Shown here piece after piece: positions 1 through 55,300 of a stretch of 64,000 bases of DNA (positions are counted from its first letter, which is position 1; each line of letters opens with the position of its first letter). The notes beneath the pieces were generated by a model. That model worked only from the letters and a program-made list of their open reading frames with translations, was not told the origin of the DNA and ran no database searches. Origin of the DNA: Eleginops maclovinus (taxonomy: Eukaryota; Chordata; Actinopteri; Perciformes; Eleginopidae); contig NC_086370.1 of NCBI RefSeq assembly GCF_036324505.1, positions 12,262,512 to 12,326,511 on the forward strand, written 5' to 3'. A program made the position numbers and the translations under genes.

Positions 1-3000
1 TAGCAGTTTAATGTCCGGTTGGGGATAAGTCTCACTGCGGACTGAATAAACTCAGAATTAAAAGGTCTACGCTTTAAAATCTGAACATCTTATTGCCATG
101 AACTTGTCACACTTTGCTTCATAATGCAATTACTGGTTGCTGGAATAATACAGAAACAGAACAGTCACATAATATCAAAGCGAAACATTTAAAAAAGCGG
201 TTTCGGTTTTGCTTATAGTGAGGCGGGGAGCTGCGTCCTTCCTAATTAGATTGAACTAATGTTGACGTTTTTTCCCTAGGCATTATTTATTTACAAATCC
301 AATATATAATTTAGTTATTTCCATCATTTATTGATGCATTAATCGGTCATATAAGAGTACAGTAAACTTTGAATACATATCACTATTACTGCAATAAGCT
401 CCTAATGGCACAGTATCTATAGTAGAGGTTTTTTAAATCCACATTATTTAAAATGTTGCTTTTATTTTCCTGAATACGTGTGGGAGGTGGAGGCTGGTGC
501 TATTTTGATTTAAAGCACCCTCCTTTAACATCAAGCAACAAGTGCACCAGTGCTTTACAAAAGAGGTGCTTGGGTAGAGGACTTCAGACAACAAAGTGGT
601 GGCAGCAAAGTGATTTTGAACCATAAAGAAAAAAGGCATTAATTTTGCCCGCTAGCGTCAGAAAATGGCTACTTACTGTTCTACAGACGCACGTCACACT
701 AACTGGAGTCAGCTTATATTTATGACACATGTACTTCTGCCTACTTACATCAATATGTAACACTCTAAAGGCTCAAAACAAAGCATACAGCTATTCTCCT
801 GAACTTTACCAGACGATTACTGCCTCATAAAGCTGCTGCGAGGCGTGAAGGCTCGAGCTGTATGTGTAGTTTACATGTTAACTTTCACCACTTATGTAGC
901 GACTAAAAGTAACCTCAAACTGGAAGACGGGATAGCTTATATTCCCCTCTGCTGCACCTCACTGTAAGGGAGGTCAAGCTCTCTGTACTTAAAATAAACC
1001 AAAGCTTATATGGGCACACTGCAGTTTGTGTATGTGTAATACAGTACATATTTGGCCTTGAGCTTGTTATGTATCAATTGTCTCATACAAACGGGTAGGA
1101 ACTGTATTCATCTTCCACTCGTAGCTCCATAAGCCATCTTCACTGGTGAATAACATGCAGTGTTACACCAAAAGGTTTTTTTTATATTGTGACTCATCGG
1201 GAGGTTCATTTATACAAAGCTTGTTTAAAGAATATCAGCTCACTCTGCTCCTGACTTTATGACATGTTAAGAGCAAACTTTAAAAAAGTGAATCTCTCTT
1301 TGAAGCTAACCATTTGTTTGCTGACCCTGTGTACTTTGACTTTCACTCACCTAATGTATTATTGATCTTTTTCTCATAATAGGTATAAACAATTTCGAGG
1401 AACATACCCTCCTGTAGCGATACCCCCTTATTCCTCTTTTTAGTTGCCTTCCTAAGACGAATAACGACAGAGGACAAAGGAAAAGCAAATACAGGCAAAG
1501 GTGACTCACTGACTTTCTGCTCCCAGAGGACACCTCCACACCAAAGAGATGATTTTCTATAAGACGATGAGCTAGTCTGAATCCACAAAACAGTGGAGCC
1601 AATTATATGCACTTCTTAGAAAATATGGAGGAAAAACAAGTGAGGCAGTGTCAGGCAGCATGGCAATTAAACCCACACAGGAGCCATGTTTCCTCCTCTG
1701 GCTGGCCTACCACTCAAACATTGGGTTCTACTGTATGTATGATCAAACTAATAAAAAAACTGCTCAAATATTATCACAAGAGATAAGAGACACATTCAAA
1801 ACAGAACAATGTGAAAAAGTCATTGCTCTGAAAGTTGTATCCTCAGCATCGCAAAGACTGACAAGACAAATGCTACTTTAAGTATTCTATGTTTTCATTT
1901 GTACAATATAGAGTCCTTTAACTTTATTGTACATCTGCTTAAAAATAATGTGTCAATCCAATGCAAAACTTTATCTTTCTGGCTCTCTGATGCATTCGGG
2001 TCAAATATAGTATCTGCTTTTAGCTTCATAGCTCTTTGGCCGCTTAATGATCCACTATGTTGCGCCTCTCATTGAATCAGAGTTTTTCACTGATAACAGC
2101 TACCTGCTTCTGAAAGACACAAGGCTTAGGAGAGTCATTGGAGAGAACAAAAACTGCAAAGTTGTGCTGTAAAACCAAAACAATGTGCTTAAAGATGCTC
2201 AATAGAGCTGGGGGGTAACTGTTGAGTCAGGGATAACACGCCATGGGTTCATCACTTAGGGCCACCCTTTCATGTTACAGTGTAATTAGATCCACAAGCC
2301 CAAATAAAAATATCAAATCAATTAGAAATATTGAAGGTACAGTATCGGATCCAAAAATGTTGGATCAAATTTTTGGATCACAAAGCAGTTAGTCAGTGTT
2401 TATTTAATTCGGCGCCCTGTGAATGAGTCAGTTTGTCGAGTCACTCTGGGAGATGCTGAAATGACATCTTTAGTATGTCCTTGGATTTTCTGAAAACCAC
2501 TTCATCTTTCTGCAGATTTCAGAGACAGATATCCTATTAGCAGCATGCAGAGTGAGGATTCCATGTAAAGTGGTGGTCCTCATAATCAAGACAGGAGATG
2601 ACTGGAGCCCTGATTAAATCTGACAAGGCTTCAAATCAGCTCAGCTTTAAAAAATGCCCTAAAGCTTTGTGCTTGGGTACTACTGTGAGCCAGAAATGTA
2701 AGGGCCAGCAAGGAAACAGATGAACTCGCAATGTGTGGAATCTGTTTCTTTGTCATTTCACAAGATTAAAATGGTCTGCCAATTCAGTGTGTGATGAATG
2801 GTTTCAGCTAGTATATTATGTCCATAGTTAATCTACAGTGTCACCAGGAACCAGGCGTTGTTTACCAACACATTTCCCATCATTTTTCTTTTGGTTAACT
2901 TGTACATTATTTATAATACATTTTTTGTTGAAAATAGTAGAATTAAAAGGAAGCATTTTGATTTATGAGTAGGCTTTAATATCTGCTCCCAGAATAGGTC

Positions 3001-4532
3001 ACACCTATAAACACAGGTGCAAGTAGCCATACATCACCAGCAAATACAATCCCTACACGACTGACATTTTCCGCAAGCACTTATAAAGCTTTCTGGCTGT
3101 GTTTTACATGCATTGTTGATCTCCACTTAAATCTATGACTTACTGTATGCTATGTAAACTTGCCCAAATACTAAAATGTGTTAATGAGCCGAAAAACTGA
3201 AGAGAACGGATTAATGAGGAGAAACACTGGGTCATAATGAGGACAAAAAACAGTGTTCCTTGTTAACTGTACAGTCTAAAGGTATACTGATAATATGGTT
3301 ACACAATAATACGGACAATGTGTCATACTGTAGTGCTGCCAAATGACAGAGAAGGGCATCTGTGTAGGCAGCTTGTAAATCCCAACTGATGTTTGCCAAA
3401 CAATCTTTTACATTTGCCACTCGTGTACCGGCCAGTTATTTAGAAGATAGAGGAAGTGACACGTATTTATAGGAAGAAGTCCTTCTTTATAACTATTGAA
3501 GCTGCCCCTTTGAATACTGCTGACTCGTCCTTAAGCTAAGGGCTTATTGACTTCTGAAAGCAACAAATCGTAGTCTGAGCTTCTTTTCTTATAGCCAAGT
3601 TTAAGGTTGTCTTCCACATCCCAGGGTCAAAATTGCAATAACTCTTTTTTTTTTTTTTTTTAATGACCAGTGTCCCATGTCTTCTGATGGGCATCATGTC
3701 GGCCTTGCTGCTCTACACTGCTGAATATCCAGCACTGCCAGGCTTATTATCATGCAGTGCTTCACATTTGAACCACAGTAATAAAATGGGTATGATTTCA
3801 TCTCAAAGTGATCCGAGCGTCCTCTTTTGTTCATTTTTTTTTGTTTTTTTTATGGCATCGCATTTTTAATTGCAATTAAAGATCATTATTGTCTCGCAGC
3901 CATCAGATTGGGGTTGTCCCAAGTTTATCAGAGGACAATGTAACACAAATGGTCCTGAGCCAACACAAAGTGGATCGACATCTTATGGAGGCATTAGAAA
4001 CACTTAATATTCCATTTGGATGAAAAATGAGAAGCTTGTCCGCGAGAGACCCACAAGAAGACAGTAATTTGCTTGAAATAGTATATAATGTGACTGCTTT
4101 TTTTAATTTTCATTCTCAATGACAAAGCCAACATCTATAATACATAAGGACTCATTTGAAGATAAGGCCTGTAGATTGAGATTCACTATCAATCAAATGT
4201 TAGGCCTTCTCATAAAAAGTGTATGCCTCAAATTGAATAGGAAACATGATGTAGTTCCTACTTTTGTTTCATCTTTAAAATCTTGCAGAGGAACCTCATG
4301 ATATTGTGCATAATAACTGTACTATACAGCTCTCCAAACATGTTTTCACTGCCATACAACCCTGAAGATTGAAAAGAAATGCACCCAGTGGCCGATGCAA
4401 CATCGAGCTCTATTCAGACCACAAGGCCGCAGTGAAGTGTCTCTTGGATCTGTCCACTGCCACATTATCCCAACACAATTTAAAATACCTTGCTTCGTAG
4501 TTTGTGTTGAACAATCCTTAAACGAGACTTAC
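1..4532 (-). other. adgrb3: adgrb3 intron after TM2 exon (partial)
   Basis: I searched the minus strand for the expected TM3 segment (TTAFLHFFFLASF type) and did not find it, so the intron extends beyond position 1. It contains a T18 homopolymer near 3644-3661. I see no recognisable gene or mobile element. Confidence 0.8.
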
Positions 4533-46303
<41,771 letters not shown>

Positions 46304-49300
46304 CTGTGTGGGAGAAGGGTGACACTAGTTAAATGCAGCAATATGGTCCTTGTGCAGGGCTTACAGTACGGGGCAAGGTTGGCAGGGTTGAGTCAAATGG
46401 GGAGGGGCCAACATGAGGCACGTTGGGGGGAAGTGGGGTCTTTAAGATTTACATAACTATTGTACATGTATACTACCTCTATGTGATCTTTGATAAATAC
46501 AGGATTAACAGCTTGATTCTTCAGTTGATTTAATTTGTATGTAGCACAATAAAGTGTATAACCATCACAGGGAAAGTATTTGCATTGAAAATGATCTTTT
46601 TAGTTCAGGAGAGATTTTCTTTTCACAACAAAATAAGCATTTATGCAAAGATCACAGTGAAGGCATGGCTATGATATAGAAATAACAGATATTAGGGAAA
46701 CATCTAACTGTTTCACTTCGTCCTTAAGAAATAACGCATGCATTTCTATAAAACCCAATAATATGTTTAAACAAAGCAGACCATAAACAAAGGAAAAATT
46801 CATAAAAACATGGCAACATGCAAGGACAACGTCTGAGAAAAAAAAAATGGATTTGGATGGGTGTTAGTTCGGAGGGTTGAGATATGGATTCCCTTGCACT
46901 GCAGCAAACTTTCTAGTTCCCTTGACAACAGTGGAGCAAATTATGTCTTTTAGGCAACTGTTTCATACAAAAATTGAAATCAATCTTAACTTGTTAACTC
47001 CTAAGGGTGGAGGAAAATGAAAAAAGTGAGCTGATTTTATTCAGCAGGTCACAGTCATTTACACATGTGTGAATGTGGCTCAAAGCTCACTCACTGCGAG
47101 TGCCTCGAAAAAAAGATGCTTTTTTGCCAAAGAACGAGAGTGGGCTCTGTTCCTACTGTCCAGGCCTTTGTGCCAATGCAAGGTTTTGGCAAGTGGACTT
47201 TAACTCTGCATGCGGTCTGATGTAATTGAATATAACATTTTGCATTTGGTTCCAGATAAGTAAAGATAAGAATCATAGTTGTGAAATTGATATCAAGATA
47301 TCTTTTGAGTTAAGTCAAAAAGATTAGAGAAGGTAAGAAGAAACAGCATTGAGCCTTTCAATCTTCATTGTCTAAAAGGGTCAAATGTCAAAAAGCCATG
47401 AAATGCTAAATAAAGCGGATTATCATGATGAGGCAGTAGGATGATTTCCAAAGCAATGGTAGCCTAAATGAAAAAAGAATGAATTATTTGGTGATAAGTG
47501 ACTGGACAATCAAATTCCTGCTTCAGAGTAGTCACAGAATAATTGGTGTTTGATTATGTTAAACCCTCAGGTGAAGTATTCATTTCCTTTTGAGGCTTTA
47601 TGCATTAGATAACAGTAATTTAATGCGAGGATTAATTTCAGTTGCAGCTCTGAATACATTTATGTCATTGGAAGTCATCAAATCAACTGTATAATAATTT
47701 TAAGCACAATATGCTTTAAAGTAGTGTATCGGCATGTAGTATCGAGGTCATGTAGATTCAGCCAAATAGGGATCTAAACCCTGCCCTTAATTTTGCAGAT
47801 CATAAAATAGACTGAAAGGTGGATCAATTTGTTAAATGAGGCAGTACAGGGAGAGTCAATTGTGTGAGAATGAGAAACAGAAAAGCACAGCGATGTGACT
47901 CGACAGGGAAACAACATACCTAGGGGATGTGTAAAATGGAGAGGTGTCAATGAGTATATGTTAGTACTGGTATGTATATATGGTCTGTTGCAAAATAAGA
48001 TGGTAATGAAAGGAGTTTTTGAACGATGACAGCAATTTAAATGGAACAACACATGGAAAAAAACAAAACATTTCCCAAAAATCCACCAAAAAATATTGAA
48101 AAAGTGTAAGCTAGATCTAAACCCACCCACTGGGAATCATTGTGGAAAAAACAGAAAAATAACAAAAAGCAAAATGAAGGTTTGCTTTAATAGTTCTATC
48201 ACTTATTTCAATACTTTCTGATTTTATATTAAAAAAAAGTCATTATGAATTTAGATGAATTCAGTTTTTAATTTATTGGATGCCACACTTGATTAAGCAA
48301 CAAAGCCTCCTTTTATCTCTAAGGGCAGCATCTATCACTTCAACTTTTGCCAAGTATGTGTTTCATATTTGGCTGAAGGGGTGGGTTTTTTCATTGAATG
48401 ACATTTAATTTATTATGCCTTGGAGGAAATAATTAGCTACATCAGGGTCTTAGTTGTAAACTGCTGTTTAATTCATGTTCTAGGAATATACTGTATGAGT
48501 AACCCACTTGCCAACTCACTATATGACGATAAAACAAACAGACCCACAAAACCCAATTATGTTCTATATTCAAAGTAAACACTCTAAGAGAAATGAGAAA
48601 TGTATCTTCCTACTTCATATGTAGCCATAGAGAATGAAAAAATAATAATGCAAAACATTTCCACTTAAAAGGTGCAGTACAATAGAGAGCATGCATGATG
48701 AAATTAAGTTTAGTTAACAAAATAAAGTAAAGAAACGTAACTACGGTATTACCAGTTTGTGCCATAAATTTAGCAGATTCAGCTTGCTCCTGCAGGGCCT
48801 TTGTGTCATGAACTGATCTTGGCCGCTGACTTTTTACTGTATGCTCTCCGATCATTCCATATTCTATGGGACAAAGTAGAGGTTCATATAAAAAATCTAG
48901 GCTTAAACATGATTTTCTGAGAACAAAAGCTTATTACATACTCTTTTCAATATGTTCGAAGAAACTGCAGTACATGGCTAGAAACAAAGACCACACACGA
49001 TTGTATTTAATTTGTCCTTGACTCTAGGGCATAGAACAATGCAACAATTTATCAGGGTGAGTTGGAAGTATTAATTGAGCTTGTAAGCACAGCGTAGACA
49101 CATACAAACATGCAGATAAACTCACATTGGTTTTTTAAGACTCTAACACTTCACCAGACCAGCTCCCTCCCTCCCCACCCTCCTGCACACCCAGAAAACA
49201 AAAGAAAACAAAATGAAAGTAAAAATGTGTAAGCCATCAGAAAGCCACAGAGGAGGGGGTCATGGACATAACATGCTATTGATCCACAGTTTCTTCAACA

Positions 49301-52300
49301 GTTTGTCATCTTTGCAGAATTTCTTTTTTTGTTTACTCAGTTCAAAATATTGTGAGCCTTTTTCTTTTGTATCATTCGACAAATGTATTCTGAGCTGTAT
49401 TCATTACAATGCATGCCCTCTTTGTTTCCCGTAAAGGGACAAAAAGACAATGAGAACAATGTTCCGACGCCACACTGAGAAAAGTGATGCTTGCAGTATT
49501 GCCTCAAATTAAGACTTTGCAGCAGCTGTTGTAAGTCAATCGACACTCTTTGTTATATTTATCTTACCTACTTAGAAAGCTGATGCATATTGTTTTTGAT
49601 CTCCTATTTCAATTGTACAAAAGCATAACTTTTAACAGTGTGGTCCTTATGAGGTGATTTTATAATTTGCAAATAGGCAATGCAGGTGATGCATCAACAA
49701 CAAATTCACACATAGCTTATGTTAGTACATTAAACAATACAATGCATCAGCCATTGATAATGGGGATGTTTGAATCGTCTCTTCTACTGTAGTTTGTAGT
49801 CTCAGTTTCCTTTATTCCCTACGGCAAACTGTAAGCCTAGAGAGACTGACCTCCCTCACAGTGAGGCTTAGAGGGAGAAATCTGTCATCTCATCTGATCA
49901 TGTTCCACTGAAAGCTGAAATTTTAGGACTAATTATACGGTAAATCACTCGAGTACATGAAAAGACAGTTGTCTGATCCACGCATCAGACTGTTGGCATT
50001 AGCCAAATTATATCAACAAACATGTTCCATGATTGGATTAAGGAAAATTAATAAATAAATCAAGACCCAAAAAAAAGACTCTGCTGTGTTCAAACAGCAG
50101 CATCAGGAAAGTTGTGTTTGCATACGAAATTTGAATATTTCGAGGGTATAATGAAAGGAGAGGAAGCCGCCAGTAACAAAACAAATATCAGAGCCTTTTG
50201 AAGCTGATTGGAATCTTCAGAACCGTGACTGCACAAAGTAACGAGCCTCATAAGCGCGTTCAAAGGTCGTTCTGTCTGTTTTGATCTTGTCCACATCTGT
50301 TTTGCTCATATTAAGCAGAAAAAACTGTTTGGAGTCTGTGCCGGACAAAGAAATGTGCAGGTTAACTTAGACAAACAGCAGGCAGTTTAATTTAGCGTTC
50401 AGTCGTGCGATGCTAACTATTTATACTTTGACGTGTTACCCCTTTACTGTGTTCTGCTCTACTCTACGGTGCCTTGGATCATAAACCAATTCCCCATTTA
50501 GCAGAATAAAAGGGTTGTCTGATTTAGTCAGCCTGAATGTCTGCTTCTTTGCAGGAAATCATACAAAAAGCAGGGCTCACTGGTTTTTGATGAATTTACA
50601 AGTGAAACGAAACACTAAGAGCTATAAAAAAAAAAGCATATGGAGGCACTTTCATGCCACTTGGCTCAGTGGGGCTGGACAATACATAAAAAAAATGACT
50701 TTGCATATTTTTTATTGTTTTGCTTTATAGATAAATTATAAAAATGCAAAATGACATAATAATATATAAATAAATTCAATTGTAATATAATTCCTACTGT
50801 TGTTTATCCCCTAACAAAGCAACAGTTTTAACACAGTACTAGAAAAAGGCCACAGGGCTTAAAAAAAGAGTTACTTTATTTTATACTACGTAGGTCTCTG
50901 TTGTAATATTTACATTAAGAAGCAACATAAATACTGTATGAATAAATAGTTCAGTGTCTGTATGAAGGACGACCTATATATAATGCTGCAGGCTATTATA
51001 TTCTACATTGTCCTTTTAAAATTCTAATCAACATGAGCGTCCTTGCCTATCATCGATCGTAACTCCATCATACCTTATGAAATGATTTGCCTCGGCAAAA
51101 CATTGATCAACTCAGCCTATTAAACATTGATATTAGCCCTGCAGTCAGTCACACCTAATCTCATCTAGCTCTATGCAGTTTGTGATGAACAATGCAACAC
51201 AATCATTGAAACATGAAAGGGATTATAAAAATGTCATTAAGCGTGATGTCAGTTAGATACTTACTGTGTACTCATTACAGAGCACACTCTGTATAAATCA
51301 AACTTCACACATTTTAAATAGATGTTTTTCATCATCATGGATTCATGTCTTCATCACTGATGCCTGAGTAATTATATCTTCATCAATCTGGACAGGAAGC
51401 TATTAAAAAAAAGCTAAACCTGTTAGTACACAAATAAAAAATGGGTAATCTATTGCATAATAAGTCTCAGTTTTAATTGTACAAGACTGGAATCTCTTTT
51501 GATGCCAGAAAGCCAAGATGTTAATCCTAACATTGTGTTTCACAGAGCCTGAAGGTAGAATGGAAAATAGAAAGATCTCGAAACATGACACCAAAAAACT
51601 TCTGAGAAATAAGCACAACGGAATAATTGAACTAATTTGATTTAATTCAAGCCCGTAGCTATATAAACGTGAACATCAAACCTGCATTTTAATACCTGAT
51701 GGGGCAGGCTGTTTGCCATTATTCAAAGCAGCCCAAAACAATGTGTCTTCACTGTATTACAAGGCAGAAAGCGCAGATGATGCATTTAGCGTGTCATTTT
51801 ATTTCCTCAGTTTGAGATGGTATCGTTTTCATGTTCTGGCCAGTATTCAGAGCAGTGTGTTTTTAAGAAAATTAAGTTTAAGATTAATGAGGTGTCTGCC
51901 CTTCAGACAAGACTGAAGTGAACACTTATTATTGATATCCATCAAGCTCAAACAGACTAGGAGGGGCAATGCCATTCAGAGAAATCCTTCATTGTTAGCG
52001 TTCTGTCCTTTCGTGCAATGACAGATTCATTCACTTTGGTTTGCATGCGAATACCCTTGTTGGCATTAAACCGTGACTAAGCATGCGTTTTGAGCTTGAG
52101 AATTAGGAAATTACCTAGAGTTCTAATTGTGAACAATAAATGTAGCAGCCTTGACAAAACTGAGTAATAGTGGCATTGTTATTTTGAAATAATTATGGAT
52201 GATTAAATAGATTTGCCTTAAATATGGAGCTGAATTACATCAGTGACCTTGGCAGACAGGTCAGCAATTGCCACTTTTACTTTCCCAGCAGGCAACATAT

Positions 52301-55300
52301 TTTAAAACAAGGTCAAATCCATGCAGCTTGTTCCAGCAAGCATTTGAAAAGAGTAAATAATCTACAACAGTCTGAATCCAACGGGGGGAAAGAGGAGGAA
52401 GGATCTTACAAGTAGACCTAATTTAGTTTATATTCAGTATATTGTGGACAAAACTAAATGCATGACATTAACTTAGAACTGAGGGAACATTTGGCATTTA
52501 AATAAAGCAGTCATAAGCTAGTCTATGTATCCGGTACTGTAATGGAAATGCTGTAAATGAACAGTGTGCTGTATTAACTGAACAAAGTGAGGCTAAAGGC
52601 CATAATTAATATCATCACAACCTGCATCATACTGCAATAAATAAGGTGTTTAAAGATGCAGTTTACATTGTAAAGAGGGACCCCTGGTCAAATATATACC
52701 CGTACTTGCTGTTTATTTTCTTAGCCTGCCTTTTCATACTGATATCCAAACAACTACATGATTTCCTCTCGATACAATTGCCAGTATTTTGTAGCTGAGA
52801 TATAAGGTGGGACAATCAAACTTTATCCGTGATCTTTTTTATGTATAGCACAAATATCTAAATCTACTTTAAAGAAATACAGACACCTGCAAATGCACAC
52901 AAACTCACACACAAACCCACAGGCAAATGAAAATTAAGACCAACACCCTCGGCCTGTAGTTCAGTTTTTACAATTTAAAGAAGTCCGAATTAGCTGAAGT
53001 AAGTTAAAATTAGCACCCTATTCAGTAACACATCTACATCGAACCTGCAATTACTTCAAGTTTGTGCAGAATAGATATTTTCAAAAGAGCAAGCCGAACT
53101 GCTGCTGCCACTGTGCTGTGCCATCAATTTATAACGGCTGCCATTTTTTCGTTTTTGTCAGGGATTATCAACAAATCAGTTGAATGATAAAGAGGTGAGG
53201 GATAAGACTCGACATTTAAGGGCTAAAATACCCGACTCAACTTTAAGAAACAGAAGTTATTTAGCGGCTGGTCTTTTGAGCCAGACTGCTTCGGAAGTTC
53301 ATCTTATTGTGTCTGGCCGCAGTGGAAAGGATAATAACTCTTTTGTTTTAATGAGCTTTAGTAGCTGATCTCAAAGGGTGCATCTGTTTGCAAAGCCAGC
53401 ACTGCATGATGAAGCAGAAACAGCCAAAACAATGAAAACCTTTGGCAAAAATGTCCAGTCAAATTACTGGCTGTGCAATCAAGCAACCACAGTGCTGTGA
53501 CCTCAGCAGGTGACAATACATGAAGGTTATAACGGGGGTACCGGGGCTCGGATTTTAGGGCAACAGTGTTACTAAATGTGCTGTTTCCTGCACAGGCCTT
53601 CATCGCAGTGTCAAAGATGTGCAAACATGGATAGTTCTGGACAGTGTTCTCCTGCCCAAGCCAAACTATTCATGTGAGCCTGATCTGGTGGGCTCAAAGC
53701 TTTTTTAACCATCACAGCTCATTGATGCTTTCAAGCTTAATTGGTGGCCAAACGTACGCTTGATTTAGTTAATGTCCCACTACTAAGTACTCGCAGCACA
53801 CATTACAAACAAATACAGACTCGACACACAATCAAAGAGGATGAAAGTTCCCTGGGTCCATGACCTTTGTCATCACTGAGGCTTTGATTCAGTGCATGCA
53901 GATAATTTTAGGCTTACACACCCACAGTGATAATGCCAGCAGCAGAAACCCTAATGGAAGATATTTGATTTTCAGGTTCATCTTCACTGTGTGGACACGT
54001 TCCATGTGTAATTTCATTGAAAGGCAGTAAAAGCCAGCCCCATGTCCAATGACTGATGTGTCTAACCTTGCATGAAATGAGCCTTTACTCAAAGGCCCCT
54101 ACGAGCAGCTTCTATCAGGGGCGCTACGCCTCCTGCCCTCCATGCATTCCTGCCTGACTGACTGACTGTCACAAATGTAACTCTTAATGAGAGCCACTTC
54201 ATTACCACTACACTTTAAAGAGTGTGAGTTCCCAAAGTAGAGACAGGCGGACAGTCTACGCAGACCAGGATGAAAAATACCTCACTTCCTATGACTTTCG
54301 TCAAACCATTTTTCATCAACTGAGCTGCTGTCAAATGTTGGTCAAATGAAGCACACCTTTGGGTTGTAACACGCCTAAAGTCCATTCTGTATTCTTCTTA
54401 GATACAGTGTATTGGGCTTGTGATCAGTCAGTCAGGAATTACAATGGAAGTATGCCGAACGATAAAAGCAGACATTGACTTTTAGTCAAGAGTGACCACA
54501 TGCTAAAACAGTTGTAATATAATTTAAGGTCCTTCAAAATGTTGTTTTTGCTGACTGCGCCTTTTTATTTGCTTGTTTCCTGAAAGTAATAAAACGTAGA
54601 CATCGATGCAGAAAATAGTTAAAAACCTGTTATTGTTAATTATGTGTTTTTCGCTACAAAATAAACAATTAACAATCAACACACGTTTATTACAATAGAG
54701 AGAAGAATAAACATAATAGAAAAACAATAGAAAATCAGTCATGATGTATTACAGTAAAATACATAAAAGAGACAGATATAAAAACATTGAAAATACATTT
54801 AATTATAATAAAGTACAGATCCAACTACTGGTTTTTTTATTCCAACATTTTGGAGGCATAATAATACATTTTATTTTCGCACAGTAAGTATCTTTTTAAT
54901 AAAAAAAAGAATCATAGACATGATGATGATTGTGACTTAATGGAGATGCGTCATACTTTAGCTCATTAGTGCATTTCCACATCTAAACGGCCTCTTAAGT
55001 GTTTCTCAAACCTTGAAAAAATCTCACTATCATTCATGAACTTAGTATTATGAATCTTCTCCAATGTCCTCAATGTATCTCCTTACAGCCATTATACAAA
55101 CCCTTCACCATTGATGCGACCATATGCTTGAGCCAATCTCAAAAAACTCAATTAGTCCTTCATTAAAAAAATGAGGGGGTTGCACAGAATCAGATACAAA
55201 TTACGAACTGTCCTCTGAGACGTACAATTATCCATCATATTCCTTCTGCCATCTGTTTGCTTCCTGTTGACTCTCCTAATGACTTAGATTGAAGCCAAAT

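Noticed and set aside
1343..1612. 89-codon minus-strand open frame ending at a GTGAGT-like donor, considered as the TM3 exon
   Set aside because: The peptide does not resemble BAI TM3 or intracellular loops, and no acceptor joins in phase 0 to the TM2 exon.
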